DNA of 64,000 nt from Mycobacterium stomatepiae (GTDB taxonomy: Bacteria > Actinomycetota > Actinomycetes > Mycobacteriales > Mycobacteriaceae). The notes beneath the pieces were generated by a model. That model was not told the DNA's origin and did no database searches. It worked only from the letters and a program-made list of their open reading frames with translations. This document shows, one piece after another, positions 37,654 to 47,955 of the stretch (positions are counted from its first letter, which is position 1; each line of letters starts with the position of its first letter). Position numbers and translations under genes: made by a program. The stretch is taken from the NCBI RefSeq assembly GCF_010731715.1, contig NZ_AP022587.1:124001-188000 (forward strand), in the 5' to 3' direction.

Positions 37654-38565
37654 TCAGTCCTGGTCGCGCTGAGCCGTGGCGTAGGCCAGCGCTTCGCCAA
37701 TGGTGTTGTGGTGGAACTGGAAACCGGCGCGCTCCAGCGCCGACGGGATGGCGCGCTGGCCCGTCAGCAGCCCCTCGTCGGCGAATTCTCCGAGTGCGGC
37801 CCGTATCGCGAAGGCCGGCAGCATCATCGGGGTCGGACGGTTGACCGCGCTGCCGAAGGCGGTGGTGAACTCGGCGTTGGTGACGGGCGCGGGCCCGGTC
37901 ATGTTCACCGGGCCGGACAGCGACGGGTGTGAAATCGCGAACAACAAGGCCCGTACCTCGTCCTCGAGGCTGATCCACGACATGTACTGACGACCGCTGC
38001 CCAGCCGGGCGCCCAGACCCACCGCGAACAGCGGGCGCATCCGGCGCAGGGCACCGCCCGCCGCGGCGATCACCAGGCCGGTGCGGGCCAGCACCACGCG
38101 GGCACCGCGGTATTGGGCCGGCAGCGTCGCGGCCTCCCAGTCTTCGCAGAGCCGGGCGAGGAAACCCGTTCCCGCCCGGTCGTTTTCGTCGACCACGCGG
38201 TCTTTGGTGTTGCCGTAGTAGCCCACGGCGCTGGCGTTGATCAGGGTCTCGACGCCGGCGTCGGCGATCGCGGTGGCCAGCACCTCGGTCGGAGTGATGC
38301 GGCTGTCGCGCAGGCTCTGCTTGAACGCGCCCGACCACCGGCGCCGCCCGACGTTGACGCCGCACAGGTTGACGACGGCGTCGACCTCGGTGAGTGCGTC
38401 GGGATCAAAATCCCCACTCTCCGGATTCCAGTGCAGCTCATCGGGATTCGACGGGGTGCGGCGCACGATGCGCAATACCCGATGGTCGGCGGCGCGCAGA
38501 GCCGCAGCCAAGGCGGAGCCGATCAGGCCGGAGGAACCCGCAATCGCGACGACGGGCTTGGCCAA
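37654..38565 (-). CDS. TIGR01777-family NAD-dependent epimerase (SDR fold)
   Basis: The 303-residue protein is an extended [20 protein letters not shown] dinucleotide site at residues 7-23, [17 protein letters not shown] near 62, [10 protein letters not shown] with the Y-x3-K-like YYGNTKD near 113, and the family C-terminus [12 protein letters not shown]. It corresponds to Rv2216. In other bacteria this family affects cell division (SulA-like in cyanobacteria), but the substrate is unknown. The start is TTG at 38565 with AGAGG 8 bases upstream, 14 bases after the dlaT stop, so it is co-transcribed with dlaT. Confidence 0.88.
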   Translation of the reverse strand: MAKPVVAIAGSSGLIGSALAAALRAADHRVLRIVRRTPSNPDELHWNPESGDFDPDALTEVDAVVNLCGVNVGRRRWSGAFKQSLRDSRITPTEVLATAIADAGVETLINASAVGYYGNTKDRVVDENDRAGTGFLARLCEDWEAATLPAQYRGARVVLARTGLVIAAAGGALRRMRPLFAVGLGARLGSGRQYMSWISLEDEVRALLFAISHPSLSGPVNMTGPAPVTNAEFTTAFGSAVNRPTPMMLPAFAIRAALGEFADEGLLTGQRAIPSALERAGFQFHHNTIGEALAYATAQRDQD

Positions 38566-38579
38566 TTCGCTAAGCCTCT

Positions 38580-40334
38580 CTACAGCCCTAGGTCGGCCTC
38601 GAACGCTCCCTCTTCAAGCCGGTGCTTGATCGTGGTGAGGAATCGTCCGGCATCGGCCCCGTCGATCAGACGGTGGTCGTAGGTCAGCGGCAGGTAGCAG
38701 ATCGAGCGCACCCCGATGGATTCGTTGCCGCCGTCGTCGACCACCACGCGTGGTCGCTTGACGATCGACCCGGTGCCCAGCATCGCGGCCTGCGGCGGGA
38801 CCAGGATTGGGGTGTCGAACAACGCGCCCTGGCTGCCGATGTTGGTGATCGTGAAGGTGCCGCCGGACAGCTCGTCCGGTTTCAGGTTGCCCGTACGGGC
38901 GCGCTCGGCGATGTCGGCGATCGCGCGGGCCAGCCCGGCCAGCGACAGGTCGCCTGCGTTGTGGACCACGGGGGAGAGCAGACCCTGATCGGTGTCGACG
39001 GCGAAACCGAGGTGCTCGGCGTCGTAGTAGGTGATCTCCTTGGAGTCCTCGTTGTAGCTGGCGTTGACGTTCGGGTGAATCTTCAGCGCGTCGATCACCG
39101 CCTTGGCGATGAACGGCAGGTAGGTCAGATTCACGCCCTCGCGCTCGGCGAACGACGTCTTGGCCTTGGCACGCAGCCCGACGATCTTGGTCATGTCGAC
39201 CTCGTGGGTCTGGGTGAGCTGCGCGGTGGCTTGCAGGGATTCGCGGGTCTTCTTCGCGGTGATCTGACGGATCCGGTTGGCCTTCTGCGTGGTGCCACGC
39301 AGGTGAGCCAGCGCAGGCGCCGGACTCGGAGCCGCGGCAGCCTTGGCGGCTGGAGCCGCAGGAGCAGGCGCGGCCGGAGCGGGCGGCTTCGCGGCCTCCT
39401 TTTTCTTCTCGGCTGCGGCTAGCACGTCCTGCTTACGGATGCGGCCACCGACGCCGGTGCCTGTTACCGCGGCAAGGTCGATGTTGTTTTCGTTGGCCAG
39501 CTTCCGTACCAGCGGCGTCACGTACGGGCTGCCGTCACTCTGGGCCTCGGCCTTGGGCTGGGCCGGTGCTTGCGGAGCCGGCGTCGGCTCGGGCGTGGGT
39601 TGCGGGTTGGGAGCAGGCGGGGCCTCCGGAGCGGGTGTGGGGGCCGGCGGGGCCTCGGCCTTGGGCTGGGGCGCCGGTTCGGGCTTCGGTTCGGGCTTGG
39701 GAGCCGGCGGCGGGGCGGCCGCAGCGGAGCCGGAGCCGATCCGGGCCAGCTCGCCGCCGACCGGCACGGTCGCGTCCTCGTCGGCGGTGATGCTGAGCAG
39801 GACTCCGGCCACCGGTGACGGGATCTCGGTGTCCACCTTGTCCGTGGACACTTCCACCAGCGCCTCGTCGACCTGAACCGAATCGCCGACCTTCTTGAGC
39901 CAGCGGGTGACGGTGCCCTCGGTGACCGATTCGCCGAGTTCGGGCATCAGGACCGGGGTCGCGCTGCCATCGCCCTGCGGGGCGGTCTGGGCGGGCGGTT
40001 CGGGCTCCGGCTGGGCCTCGGGCTCGGGCTCCGGGGCGGCCTCCGCCGCCGGTTGGCTGGGCGCTTCGGCGGGCGGTTCCGAGGCGCCGTTCTCGGAGGC
40101 GTCGCCGATGACGGCCAGCTCACCGCCGACCTCGACGGTGTCGTCTTCCTGGGCGACGATCTTGGTCAGCACACCCGCGGCGGGCGACGGGATTTCGGTA
40201 TCGACCTTGTCGGTCGACACCTCGACAAGCGGTTCGTCGAGCTCGACCGTGTCGCCTTCCTGCTTTAGCCAGCGGGTGACCGTCCCCTCGGTCACGCTCT
40301 CACCGAGTGCCGGCATTTGGACGGAGAAGGCCAT
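38580..40334 (-). CDS. dlaT: Dihydrolipoamide acyltransferase DlaT (E2)
   Basis: E2 of the pyruvate dehydrogenase complex and of peroxynitrite reductase in M. tuberculosis (also annotated sucB). The 584-residue protein has two lipoyl domains, each with the lipoylated lysine in [12 protein letters not shown] (near residues 43 and 165), separated and followed by Pro/Ala/Glu linkers, then a peripheral subunit-binding domain ([23 protein letters not shown]) and the catalytic domain ending in [14 protein letters not shown] with the active His. LipB and LipA encoded nearby would modify it. The linker between lipoyl domain 2 and the binding domain is strongly Pro-rich. ATG at 40334 with GAGGAG upstream. 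Confidence 0.95.
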   Translation of the reverse strand: MAFSVQMPALGESVTEGTVTRWLKQEGDTVELDEPLVEVSTDKVDTEIPSPAAGVLTKIVAQEDDTVEVGGELAVIGDASENGASEPPAEAPSQPAAEAAPEPEPEAQPEPEPPAQTAPQGDGSATPVLMPELGESVTEGTVTRWLKKVGDSVQVDEALVEVSTDKVDTEIPSPVAGVLLSITADEDATVPVGGELARIGSGSAAAAPPPAPKPEPKPEPAPQPKAEAPPAPTPAPEAPPAPNPQPTPEPTPAPQAPAQPKAEAQSDGSPYVTPLVRKLANENNIDLAAVTGTGVGGRIRKQDVLAAAEKKKEAAKPPAPAAPAPAAPAAKAAAAPSPAPALAHLRGTTQKANRIRQITAKKTRESLQATAQLTQTHEVDMTKIVGLRAKAKTSFAEREGVNLTYLPFIAKAVIDALKIHPNVNASYNEDSKEITYYDAEHLGFAVDTDQGLLSPVVHNAGDLSLAGLARAIADIAERARTGNLKPDELSGGTFTITNIGSQGALFDTPILVPPQAAMLGTGSIVKRPRVVVDDGGNESIGVRSICYLPLTYDHRLIDGADAGRFLTTIKHRLEEGAFEADLGL

Positions 40335-40531
40335 CTCTATTGACTCCTCGATTGCTCGTGGGTCCGCGCAGGTCGACATCTGACTTACCACACGGCGGTG
40401 TACTGCAAGTTGATGTCAAAACTATCCTGTCATTGCCTCGGCGCCGGCACGCAGCCAGGGCTGACCCGCTTGCTACGGTGTGCCGAATTGCCACGGGCGA
40501 TCAGCGCCCGATCGCGGGGAGGCGGAGGTCG

Positions 40532-42298
40532 ATGCCGGCAACACAGCGGTTCGTCGTCAGCGCGGACGGTGTCCGCATCGCCGTCTACGAGGAAGGCAAC
40601 CCGGACGGTCCCACGGTCGTGCTGGTGCACGGCTGGCCCGATTCGCACGTGCTGTGGGATGGCGTCGTCCCGCTGCTGGCCGAGCGGTTCCGGATCCTGC
40701 GCTACGACAACCGCGGCGTCGGACTGTCGGGGGCGCCCAAGAAAGTCTCGTCGTACGCGATGGCTCGCTTCGCCGACGACTTCGCGGCGGTGACAAGCGA
40801 ACTGAGCCCCGCCCAGCCGGTGCATGTGCTGGCCCACGACTGGGGTTCGGTGGGCATCTGGGAGTACCTGAAACGCGCGGGCGCAGGTGACCGGGTCGCG
40901 TCGTTCACGTCGGTGTCCGGCCCGAGCCACGAGCAGCTGGTCGAGTACATCTTCGCCGGCCTTCGCCAGCCGTGGCGGCCCCGCCGGTTTGCCCGCTCGA
41001 TCAGTCAGGCACTGCGGCTGACCTACATGGTGTTCTTCTCGGTCCCGCTGCTGGCGCCGCTGCTGATTTGGGCGGCTTTCTCGGTGCGCGCACTGCGGCG
41101 CCGTGTCGTCGATAACATTCCCGACGAGCAGATCCGTCACTCCGCCAACATCGCCGCGGACGCGGCCACCTCGGTTAAAACCTATCCCGCCAACTACTTT
41201 CGTTCATTCTCCGTGCGCGGCCAGCCCATCGGTGTCGTCGACGTGCCGGTGCAGCTGATCGTCAACACCCGCGACCGCTACGTCCGGCCGTACGGCTACG
41301 ACGAGACCGCGCGCTGGGTGCCGCGGCTGTGGCGGCGCGACATCAGGGCCGGCCACTTTTCGCCGATGTCGCACCCGCAGGTGATGGCCGCCGCGGTGGG
41401 TGACTTCGCGGACCTCGCCGCCGGCAATCCGCCCAGCCGCGCGTTGCTGCGCGCGCAGGTGGGCCGCCCGCGCGGGGCCTTTGGCGACACCCTGGTGTCG
41501 GTCACCGGCGCCGGCAGCGGAATCGGGCGCGAGACCGCGTACGCCTTCGCTCGGGAAGGCGCCGAGCTGGTCGTCAGCGACATCGACGAGGCCGCCGTCA
41601 AGGAGACCGCCGCCCAGATCGCCGCGCGCGGCGGGATCGCGCACGCCTACGTGCTCGACGTGTCCGACACCGACGCGGTCGAGGCCTTCGCGGAGCGGGT
41701 CAGCACCGAACACGGTGTGCCGGACGTCGTGGTCAACAACGCGGGCATCGGTCAGGCCGGGCAGTTCCTGGACACCCCGGCCGAACAGTTCGACCGGGTG
41801 CTCGACGTCAACCTCGGCGGCGTGGTGAACGGCAGCCGGGCGTTCGGGCGGCGCCTGGTCGAGCGCGGCACGGGCGGGCACATCGTCAACGTGTCGTCGA
41901 TGGCCGCCTACGCCCCGCTGCAGTCACTGAACGCCTACTGCACCTCCAAGGCGGCGACCTACATGTTCTCCGACTGTCTGCGCGCCGAACTCGACGCCGC
42001 CGGCGTCGGGCTGACCACGATCTGTCCGGGTCTGATCGACACCAACATCGTCAACGCCACCCGGTTCGACGCGCCCGCCGGCAAGCAGGACGGGCAGGTC
42101 GACGACCGGCGAGGTCAGCTGGGCAAGATGTTCGCGCTGCGCCGCTACGGGCCCGACAAGGTCGCCGACGCGATCCTGTCCTCGGTCCAGAAGAACAAGG
42201 CGATTCGACCGGTGGCGCCGGAAGCCTACGCGCTCTACGGAGTGTCGCGGCTGCTGCCGCAAGCGCTACGCAGCACCGCGCGCTTCCGCGTGATCTGA
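40532..42298 (+). CDS. ephD: EphD: alpha/beta epoxide hydrolase-like domain fused to an SDR
   Basis: The 588-residue fusion has an N-terminal epoxide hydrolase-like domain (VLVHGWPDSHVLWDG near residue 31, nucleophile Asp in AHDWGSVG near 109) and, from about residue 320, a classical short-chain dehydrogenase (SVTGAGSGIGRETA; NNAGIGQAG; SSMAAY and Y-x3-K in YCTSKA). M. tuberculosis EphD (Rv2214c) has been linked to mycolic acid (ketomycolate/epoxymycolate) metabolism. The ATG at 40532 follows GGAGG and matches the MPATQ start of the M. tuberculosis protein. Its 3' end overlaps the next gene on the opposite strand by 33 bases. Confidence 0.94.
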   Translation: MPATQRFVVSADGVRIAVYEEGNPDGPTVVLVHGWPDSHVLWDGVVPLLAERFRILRYDNRGVGLSGAPKKVSSYAMARFADDFAAVTSELSPAQPVHVLAHDWGSVGIWEYLKRAGAGDRVASFTSVSGPSHEQLVEYIFAGLRQPWRPRRFARSISQALRLTYMVFFSVPLLAPLLIWAAFSVRALRRRVVDNIPDEQIRHSANIAADAATSVKTYPANYFRSFSVRGQPIGVVDVPVQLIVNTRDRYVRPYGYDETARWVPRLWRRDIRAGHFSPMSHPQVMAAAVGDFADLAAGNPPSRALLRAQVGRPRGAFGDTLVSVTGAGSGIGRETAYAFAREGAELVVSDIDEAAVKETAAQIAARGGIAHAYVLDVSDTDAVEAFAERVSTEHGVPDVVVNNAGIGQAGQFLDTPAEQFDRVLDVNLGGVVNGSRAFGRRLVERGTGGHIVNVSSMAAYAPLQSLNAYCTSKAATYMFSDCLRAELDAAGVGLTTICPGLIDTNIVNATRFDAPAGKQDGQVDDRRGQLGKMFALRRYGPDKVADAILSSVQKNKAIRPVAPEAYALYGVSRLLPQALRSTARFRVI

Positions 42299-42643
42299 GC
42301 TCGCTGGGGTCGCGAGTGCTAGCTCACGTTGCCTGCGCACCAACAGCGCGCCGGCGATACCGATCGTTCCCAGCAACGCCAGCGGCACGGTCCAGATGCG
42401 CCGGTTCGTCACCGACGTATCGCAGAGCACGCTGTAGTCGGTGCGTGGGACGAATTGCTGGACGATCGGCATGCGCGCCGCGCGCATGTCTGTCGCGCGC
42501 ATCGCCGCCGTCTCATCGGTGGCGACGGCGTTTCCACACCCAATCGATCCGCCGCCATCCGACACCGATATCGGCACCAGGAGCCCGACGACGCCGGCCA
42601 GCAAAAGCGCGGCGCCCACGGCAACAATCATCCATCGTGACAT
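42266..42643 (-). CDS. Small two-helix membrane protein
   Basis: A 125-residue protein with membrane helices at about residues 5-27 and 86-104 and a loop between them with three cysteines (SIGCGNAVAT, SVLCDTS), probably outside the cell. The ATG at 42643 has a purine-rich GGGGGGAAA upstream; a GTG one codon earlier is also possible. Its last 11 codons are antisense to the end of ephD. Similar short proteins occur in mycobacteria; function unknown. Confidence 0.72.
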   Translation of the reverse strand: MSRWMIVAVGAALLLAGVVGLLVPISVSDGGGSIGCGNAVATDETAAMRATDMRAARMPIVQQFVPRTDYSVLCDTSVTNRRIWTVPLALLGTIGIAGALLVRRQRELALATPASSDHAEARGAA

Positions 42644-42879
42644 CACGGTTTCCCCCCGTTGAGTACAGAAGTTTCCCCAAGTCGAGTAAAGACGCCGGAG
42701 GCCTACCGCGTCAATGTTTTTTCGAATCTAAATTAGAAGAAGGGGACGCATTTTCGGCGATGAATTAGAAGACGGCGCGGTTTCCGAATCTGAGCGGCCA
42801 CGGCGAGAAATAACCTTCGCACCGTTATGACGCGCCTCGCGTCGATCAGCGATTGCCGGAGAGGCTATCCGGGACGTGA

Positions 42880-42894
42880 GCGCGCTAAACGCGC
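42880..42894 (-). terminator. Possible hairpin after pepB
   Basis: GCGCG-CTAAA-CGCGC lies just downstream of the pepB stop (pepB is on the minus strand). The stem is short. The rest of the 257-base gap up to 42643 is comparatively A+T-rich, with two copies of AATTAGAAG (42731, 42763) and two of CGAATCT (42723, 42785); no gene is seen. Confidence 0.4.
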
Positions 42895-42900
42895 GCCGTT

Positions 42901-44457
42901 TCAGCCGTTTTCGGCGATATCTTCCAGCACCGCGAACATCGTCCGGGTGGGCACGCCGGTGGAACCCTTCGGCGAGTACCCCCACGGACTGCCGGTGTTG
43001 AAGGCCGGGCCGGCCACATCGATGTGTGCCCAATCCACGCCGTCGGCGACGAACTCGCGCAGAAACACCCCGGCCACCAGCATGCCGGCGAAGCGCTGCC
43101 CGCTGATGTTGGACAGGTCGGCGACCGTGGACTTCAGGTCGTCCTTGAGCTCGTCGGGCAGCGGCATCGGCCAGCCGTTTTCGCCGACCCGCTGCGAGAT
43201 CGCGGCGACGCGGTCGCGGAACTCGTCGCTGCCCATCACCCCGGGGATGCGGGCGCCCAGCGCCACCGTCTGCGCGCCGGTCAGGGTCGACGTCTCGATC
43301 AGGTAGTCCGGCTCGTCCTCACACGCCCGCACGATCGCGTCGGCCAAAATGAGCCGGCCCTCGGCGTCGGTGTTCTGCACCTCGACCGTGATGCCGCCGT
43401 ACTGGGTGAGCACGTCGCCCGGGCGCTGCGCCGTCGCCGACGGCATGTTCTCGGCCATCGGCACGGTGGCGATCACGTCGATCGGCAGTTCGAGCTGCGC
43501 GGCCAGCGTGACGGTCGCGATCACCGCGGCGGCACCGCCCATGTCCGAGGTCATGTGATGCATCGAGGCGGCCGGCTTGATCGAGATGCCGCCGGTGTCG
43601 AACGTGACGCCCTTGCCGACCAGGGCCACTCGCTTTGCCTGCTTCGGTTTCTTGGCCAGCTTGGCACCGCGGTGGATCAGCCGGACCAGTCGCGGGGGCC
43701 GCGACGAGCCCTGTCCGACGCCGACAATGCCGCCGTAGCCGCCCTTTTGCAGCGCCTTGTCGTCGAGCACCTCTACCTCGAGGCCGACGGACTCGCCCAA
43801 AGCCCTTGCGCGCTTGGCGAATTCGGCGGGGAACAAGGCGTTGGGCGGTGTGTTGACGAAGTCGCGCGCGGTGGCGACCGCGGTCGCGACGGCCGCACCG
43901 TGCGCGGCCTGCTTCTTGGCCTCCTTCGCCCCCGCAGTTTCCGAGGCCAGTACGGTGATCTTGCTCAGCCCTTTGTCTTTGGGCGCGGTCTTGTCGCTGC
44001 GGAACGCGGTGAACCGGTAGCTGCCCAGGATCAGCCCCTCGACCGCGGCGGCGACGCCCTCGCCGGGCAGCTCGGCCAGCGTGGTGATCACCGCTTCGGC
44101 CTTGCCCAGCGAGCGTGCGGCCACCCCGGCGGCGCGCCGGATGACGTCGGCAGACCATTCGGATTGCGGCTTGCCCAGACCGATCGTGAGCACGCTGGCC
44201 ACCGGCAACGACGAGACCACCAGCCGGTGTACCTGCTCACTGCCGCCGGTGGCGTCCAGCGCTCGCAGGCCGGTCAGGATCTCGGCGACCGTCTCCTCGG
44301 ACAGGAAGGGCTCGACGCCCACGACGGAGGCGCCCGGCCGGTCTTCGTCACCGGTCGAGACGACCGGCACGATCAATACCGACGAACCCACCCCACGTTT
44401 GGGCAGCGATGTGGCGACAGTGACAGCAGGGGCCTGGTAACCCGGTTCGGTACTCAC
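42901..44457 (-). CDS. pepB: Leucyl aminopeptidase PepB (M17 family)
   Basis: A two-metal aminopeptidase of 518 residues. The catalytic domain has the signatures [16 protein letters not shown] (metal Lys and Asp), [13 protein letters not shown], and [13 protein letters not shown] (metal ligands and catalytic Arg). The N-terminal macro-like domain is Lys/Ala-rich in the middle. It removes N-terminal residues in intracellular peptide turnover. The GTG at 44457 starts [12 protein letters not shown] as in M. tuberculosis Rv2213. It is followed upstream on the same strand by the adenylate cyclase gene, 30 bases away. Confidence 0.95.
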   Translation of the reverse strand: MSTEPGYQAPAVTVATSLPKRGVGSSVLIVPVVSTGDEDRPGASVVGVEPFLSEETVAEILTGLRALDATGGSEQVHRLVVSSLPVASVLTIGLGKPQSEWSADVIRRAAGVAARSLGKAEAVITTLAELPGEGVAAAVEGLILGSYRFTAFRSDKTAPKDKGLSKITVLASETAGAKEAKKQAAHGAAVATAVATARDFVNTPPNALFPAEFAKRARALGESVGLEVEVLDDKALQKGGYGGIVGVGQGSSRPPRLVRLIHRGAKLAKKPKQAKRVALVGKGVTFDTGGISIKPAASMHHMTSDMGGAAAVIATVTLAAQLELPIDVIATVPMAENMPSATAQRPGDVLTQYGGITVEVQNTDAEGRLILADAIVRACEDEPDYLIETSTLTGAQTVALGARIPGVMGSDEFRDRVAAISQRVGENGWPMPLPDELKDDLKSTVADLSNISGQRFAGMLVAGVFLREFVADGVDWAHIDVAGPAFNTGSPWGYSPKGSTGVPTRTMFAVLEDIAENG

Positions 44458-44487
44458 GCGTAAACACCCTAGTCACCGGGGGCGGCG

Positions 44488-45591
44488 TCAGCTCGGCAGT
44501 GCCCCCGCACTCAGGTCGAACGCGGTGACGGGCTCCTCAAAACCCTTGAGCGTCAACGGGCTCTGGGCGACCGCGGGCCGGTCGGGCAACTTGTCGTGCA
44601 GCTCGGCGGTGGCCAGGATCTGTTCCGGCGCCGCCGCGGCCACCAGTCGGGCTGCCAGGTTGACCGGGTTGCCGAAGTAGTCGCCGTTGATGGCCACGAC
44701 CGTGCCCCACGCCAGGCCGGCGCGGACCTGCAGTCCCTCCTCGCGCGCCGCGGGATGCTCGACGAGGTCGACCGCCGCCCGCAGCAGCGCCTCGGGCGCC
44801 GAACTCACCCACATCACCTCGTCGCCGATGAACTTAACGATTCGGCCGCCGTCGGCATGCACCACGTCGGAGACCGTGCCGGCGAACTCGTTGAGCATGT
44901 GCGACAACTCCGCGGGCGTTAGCGCCTGCGTCAAGGCGGTGAAGCCGGACAGATCGGCGAAACCCACGCCGCACACCACCGCCGACGACGTGTCGCGAAG
45001 GACACCCTCGAAGTGCGTTCGCGCGCTGATCAGGTGATGGCGGTGCACGATGTCGATCAGTGCCCCGAGCCGCGGGATGATCTCCGCGACCGAGCGGTAC
45101 GCCTGGGCTGTGGCGAGCTCGTCGTGGGTGTGGTTCATCTGGATGTCCGGCGTTCCGGCGCGGATCATTGTCGCTTCCGCTTCGGCCAGCCGGGCCATCG
45201 CGGCCCCGAGCACCCGCAGCAGGCCGAACGCGCCGTCCGCGCCGACCACCGTCTTGAGCGCGAGCCAGGTCGCCAGGGCGTCGACGTCGGCCGGGCTGAG
45301 CACCGGAATATCGGCGCCGGCGACGGTCAGGCCGAGCAAGGTCCAGGCACGCGCGACGTCCTCGGCCGCTACCCCGAGTTCCTCCGCCGCGGTCTGCAGT
45401 GTGTAGATCGGGCGGCCCGACCAGGACAGCACATCGCCGGCCAGGCCGAACAGCCGGCCGCGGAGCTCGGCTTCGGCCATCTCGTCGGTCGTGAAGCCAA
45501 GGCCGTCCAGGTACTTGATCAGGTCAGCCCGCTCGCGGGCGTTGACCACCCCGGCGGCTTCCAGCGCCTCGAAGTCCGGGAAATCGACCAC
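44488..45591 (-). CDS. Class III adenylate cyclase (Rv2212-like)
   Basis: The 367-residue soluble protein has an N-terminal helical domain (about residues 1-190) and a class III cyclase catalytic domain with metal-binding D213 (FADLSGF) and D257 (GDEVM), a Lys (K253) for adenine recognition and NLAARL near 310. M. tuberculosis Rv2212 has been reported as a pH-regulated cyclase activated by fatty acids. The GTG at 45591 starts it, with weak upstream signals; it diverges from gcvT by 45 bases. Confidence 0.9.
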   Translation of the reverse strand: MVDFPDFEALEAAGVVNARERADLIKYLDGLGFTTDEMAEAELRGRLFGLAGDVLSWSGRPIYTLQTAAEELGVAAEDVARAWTLLGLTVAGADIPVLSPADVDALATWLALKTVVGADGAFGLLRVLGAAMARLAEAEATMIRAGTPDIQMNHTHDELATAQAYRSVAEIIPRLGALIDIVHRHHLISARTHFEGVLRDTSSAVVCGVGFADLSGFTALTQALTPAELSHMLNEFAGTVSDVVHADGGRIVKFIGDEVMWVSSAPEALLRAAVDLVEHPAAREEGLQVRAGLAWGTVVAINGDYFGNPVNLAARLVAAAAPEQILATAELHDKLPDRPAVAQSPLTLKGFEEPVTAFDLSAGALPS

Positions 45592-45636
45592 CCACCTGAG
45601 TGTGCCAGGCAGGGGTGACGATTAGGGTCGGATCTC

Positions 45637-46752
45637 GTGAGCGATGCGCCGGAGCTACTCAAGGGACCATTGGAAGACCGTCATCGCGAGTTGGGCGCCA
45701 GTTTTGCCGAATTCGGCGGCTGGCTGATGCCGGTGTCTTATGCGGGCACCGTCAGCGAGCACAACGCGACGCGAAATGCGGTGGGCCTGTTCGACGTCAG
45801 CCACCTCGGAAAGGCGTCGGTGCGCGGTTCCGGTGCCGCGCAGTTCGTCAACTCCGCGCTGACCAACGACCTCGGCCGCATCGAGCCGGGCAAGGCGCAA
45901 TACACGTTGTGCTGCACCGAATCTGGTGGCGTCATCGACGACCTGATCGCCTACTACGTCGGCGACGACGAGATCTTCCTGGTGCCCAACGCCGCCAACA
46001 CCGCGGCGGTCGTAGAGGCGCTGCAGGCGACCGCTGAGGCCGGTTTGGGGGCCGGCCTGACGATCACCAACTTGCACCGCGACTACGCGGTGCTGGCGGT
46101 GCAGGGGCCGCGATCGTCCGACGTGCTGGCCGAGCTGGGCCTGCCGACCGACATGGATTACATGGCCTACGCCGACGCGTCGTTCTCGGGGGTGCCGGTG
46201 CGGGTGTGCCGCACCGGGTACACCGGCGAACACGGCTATGAACTGCTGCCGCCCTGGAACACCGCGGGTGTGGTGTTCGACGCGATGGTGACGGCGGTGT
46301 CCAACGCCGGCGGCGAACCGGCCGGCCTGGGCGCCCGCGACACGTTGCGCACCGAGATGGGTTATCCGCTGCACGGGCACGAGCTGTCGCTCGACATTTC
46401 GCCGCTGCAGGCGCGATGCGGCTGGGCGATCGGCTGGAAGAAGGACGCGTTCTTCGGCCGTGACGCGCTGCTGGCCGAGAAGGCGGCCGGACCGCGACGG
46501 CTGCTGCGAGGTCTGCGGATGACGAGCCGCGGGGTATTGCGGCCCGGGCTGACCGTGCTGGCCGGGGATAAACCGGTCGGGCTCACCACATCCGGCACAT
46601 TTTCGCCGACCCTGCAGGCCGGCATCGCGCTGGCGTTGATCGACACCGACGCCGGTGTCGACGACGGTCAGCAAGTCACCGTCGACGTGCGGGGTCGGGC
46701 CGCGGAGTGCGAAGTAGTCCGCCCGCCGTTCGTCGAGCTGAAAACCCGTTAG
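45637..46752 (+). CDS. gcvT: Aminomethyltransferase GcvT (glycine cleavage T protein)
   Basis: GcvT takes the aminomethyl group from lipoylated GcvH and forms methylenetetrahydrofolate and ammonia. The 371-residue protein has [10 protein letters not shown], the folate-binding Asp region [29 protein letters not shown] and [20 protein letters not shown], all family hallmarks. The start is GTG at 45637. Other glycine cleavage genes are not in the window. It is followed 54 bases later by ilvE. Confidence 0.95.
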   Translation: MSDAPELLKGPLEDRHRELGASFAEFGGWLMPVSYAGTVSEHNATRNAVGLFDVSHLGKASVRGSGAAQFVNSALTNDLGRIEPGKAQYTLCCTESGGVIDDLIAYYVGDDEIFLVPNAANTAAVVEALQATAEAGLGAGLTITNLHRDYAVLAVQGPRSSDVLAELGLPTDMDYMAYADASFSGVPVRVCRTGYTGEHGYELLPPWNTAGVVFDAMVTAVSNAGGEPAGLGARDTLRTEMGYPLHGHELSLDISPLQARCGWAIGWKKDAFFGRDALLAEKAAGPRRLLRGLRMTSRGVLRPGLTVLAGDKPVGLTTSGTFSPTLQAGIALALIDTDAGVDDGQQVTVDVRGRAAECEVVRPPFVELKTR

Positions 46753-46794
46753 CCAGCGCTGCTTCACGAGGTAAAACCCATTGGTGCGCGCATA

Positions 46795-46800
46795 TACAAT
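46795..46800 (+). promoter_or_regulatory. Likely -10 element of a leaderless ilvE transcript
   Basis: TACAAT ends 6 bases before the ilvE ATG, so transcription would start at or next to the start codon. There is no Shine-Dalgarno sequence before ilvE, which agrees. A clear -35 is not seen. Confidence 0.5.
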
Positions 46801-46806
46801 CGGCGC

Positions 46807-47922
46807 ATGACGAGCGGCCTTCTCGAGTTCACCGTTCAACGCGCGTCTAATCCCGCGAGTGAGGTAACACGCGACTCCATCCTGGCCGACCCGGGTTTTG
46901 GGAAGTTCTTCACCGACCACATGGTTTCGGTCGACTACGACGGGACAGTTCAAGGACAGGGCTGGCACAACGCGCGGGTAATTCCGTACGGCCCGATCCA
47001 GCTGGACCCGTCGGCGATCGTGCTGCACTACGCGCAGGAAGTGTTCGAGGGGCTCAAGGCTTACCGCTGGGTCGACGGCTCGGTGGTGTCATTTCGGCCG
47101 GACGCCAACGCCGCCCGAATGCGCGCGTCGGCCCGGCGGATCGCGATCCCCGAGCTGCCCGACGAGCTCTTCCTCGAATCTCTGCGCCAGCTTATCGCCG
47201 TCGACAACGCGTGGGTGCCCAAAGCGGGCGGCGAAGAAGCGCTGTATCTGCGGCCTTTCGTCTTCGCGACGGAGCCCGGGCTGGGAGTGCGGCCGGCCAA
47301 GCACTACCGGTACCTGCTGATCGGTTCGCCGGCCGGTGCGTATTTCAAAAACGGCATCAACCCCGTCGACGTCTGGGTGTCAACGGATTACGTGCGGGCT
47401 TGCCCGGGCGGTACCGGCGCGGCCAAGTTCGGCGGCAACTATGCCGCGTCGCTGGTGGCTCAGGCCGAGGCCGCGGAAAACGGTTGCGACCAAGTGGTTT
47501 GGCTCGATGCCGCCGAGCGTCGCTTCGTCGAAGAGATGGGCGGCATGAACCTGTTCTTCGTGTTCGGCAGCGGCGGCACCTCGCGGCTGGTCACCCCGGA
47601 GCTGTCCGGTTCGCTGCTGCCCGGCATCACGCGGGATTCGTTGCTGCAGTTGGCACTTGATGCCGGATTCGCCGTGGAAGAACGCAAGATCGATATCGAC
47701 GAGTGGCAGAAGAAGGCCGCCGCGGGGGAGATCACCGAGGTATTCGCCTGCGGCACTGCGGCCGTCATCACCCCGGTTGGGCGGGTGAAGCACGCCGACA
47801 GCGAGTTCACCATCGGCGACGGCCAGCCGGGCGAAGTGACGATGGCGCTGCGCGACACGCTGACCCGTATTCAGCGGGGGACCTTCGCCGACACGCACGG
47901 CTGGATGACCCGGCTCGGCTAG
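46807..47922 (+). CDS. ilvE: Branched-chain amino acid aminotransferase IlvE
   Basis: A fold-type IV PLP enzyme of 371 residues for the last step of leucine, isoleucine and valine synthesis. It has [13 protein letters not shown] near residue 80, RPFVFATEP near 157, the cofactor lysine in [12 protein letters not shown] (about residue 202) and [13 protein letters not shown]. The sequence agrees with M. tuberculosis IlvE (Rv2210c) throughout. It converges on cobS; the gap of 33 bases holds a small hairpin. Confidence 0.95.
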   Translation: MTSGLLEFTVQRASNPASEVTRDSILADPGFGKFFTDHMVSVDYDGTVQGQGWHNARVIPYGPIQLDPSAIVLHYAQEVFEGLKAYRWVDGSVVSFRPDANAARMRASARRIAIPELPDELFLESLRQLIAVDNAWVPKAGGEEALYLRPFVFATEPGLGVRPAKHYRYLLIGSPAGAYFKNGINPVDVWVSTDYVRACPGGTGAAKFGGNYAASLVAQAEAAENGCDQVVWLDAAERRFVEEMGGMNLFFVFGSGGTSRLVTPELSGSLLPGITRDSLLQLALDAGFAVEERKIDIDEWQKKAAAGEITEVFACGTAAVITPVGRVKHADSEFTIGDGQPGEVTMALRDTLTRIQRGTFADTHGWMTRLG

Positions 47923-47929
47923 TCTGCAC

Positions 47930-47941
47930 GCCCGTTCGGGC
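47930..47941. terminator. Small hairpin between convergent ilvE and cobS
   Basis: GCCCG-TT-CGGGC sits in the 33-base gap between the two stop codons and may stop transcription from either side. The stem is only five base pairs. Confidence 0.4.
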
Positions 47942-47955
47942 CCGACAGTAACCGG

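Noticed and set aside
39300..40080. Repetitive GGCTCGG/GGCTTGG stretches inside dlaT
   Set aside because: They encode the Pro/Ala/Glu linkers between lipoyl domains, normal for E2 proteins; no period is maintained.
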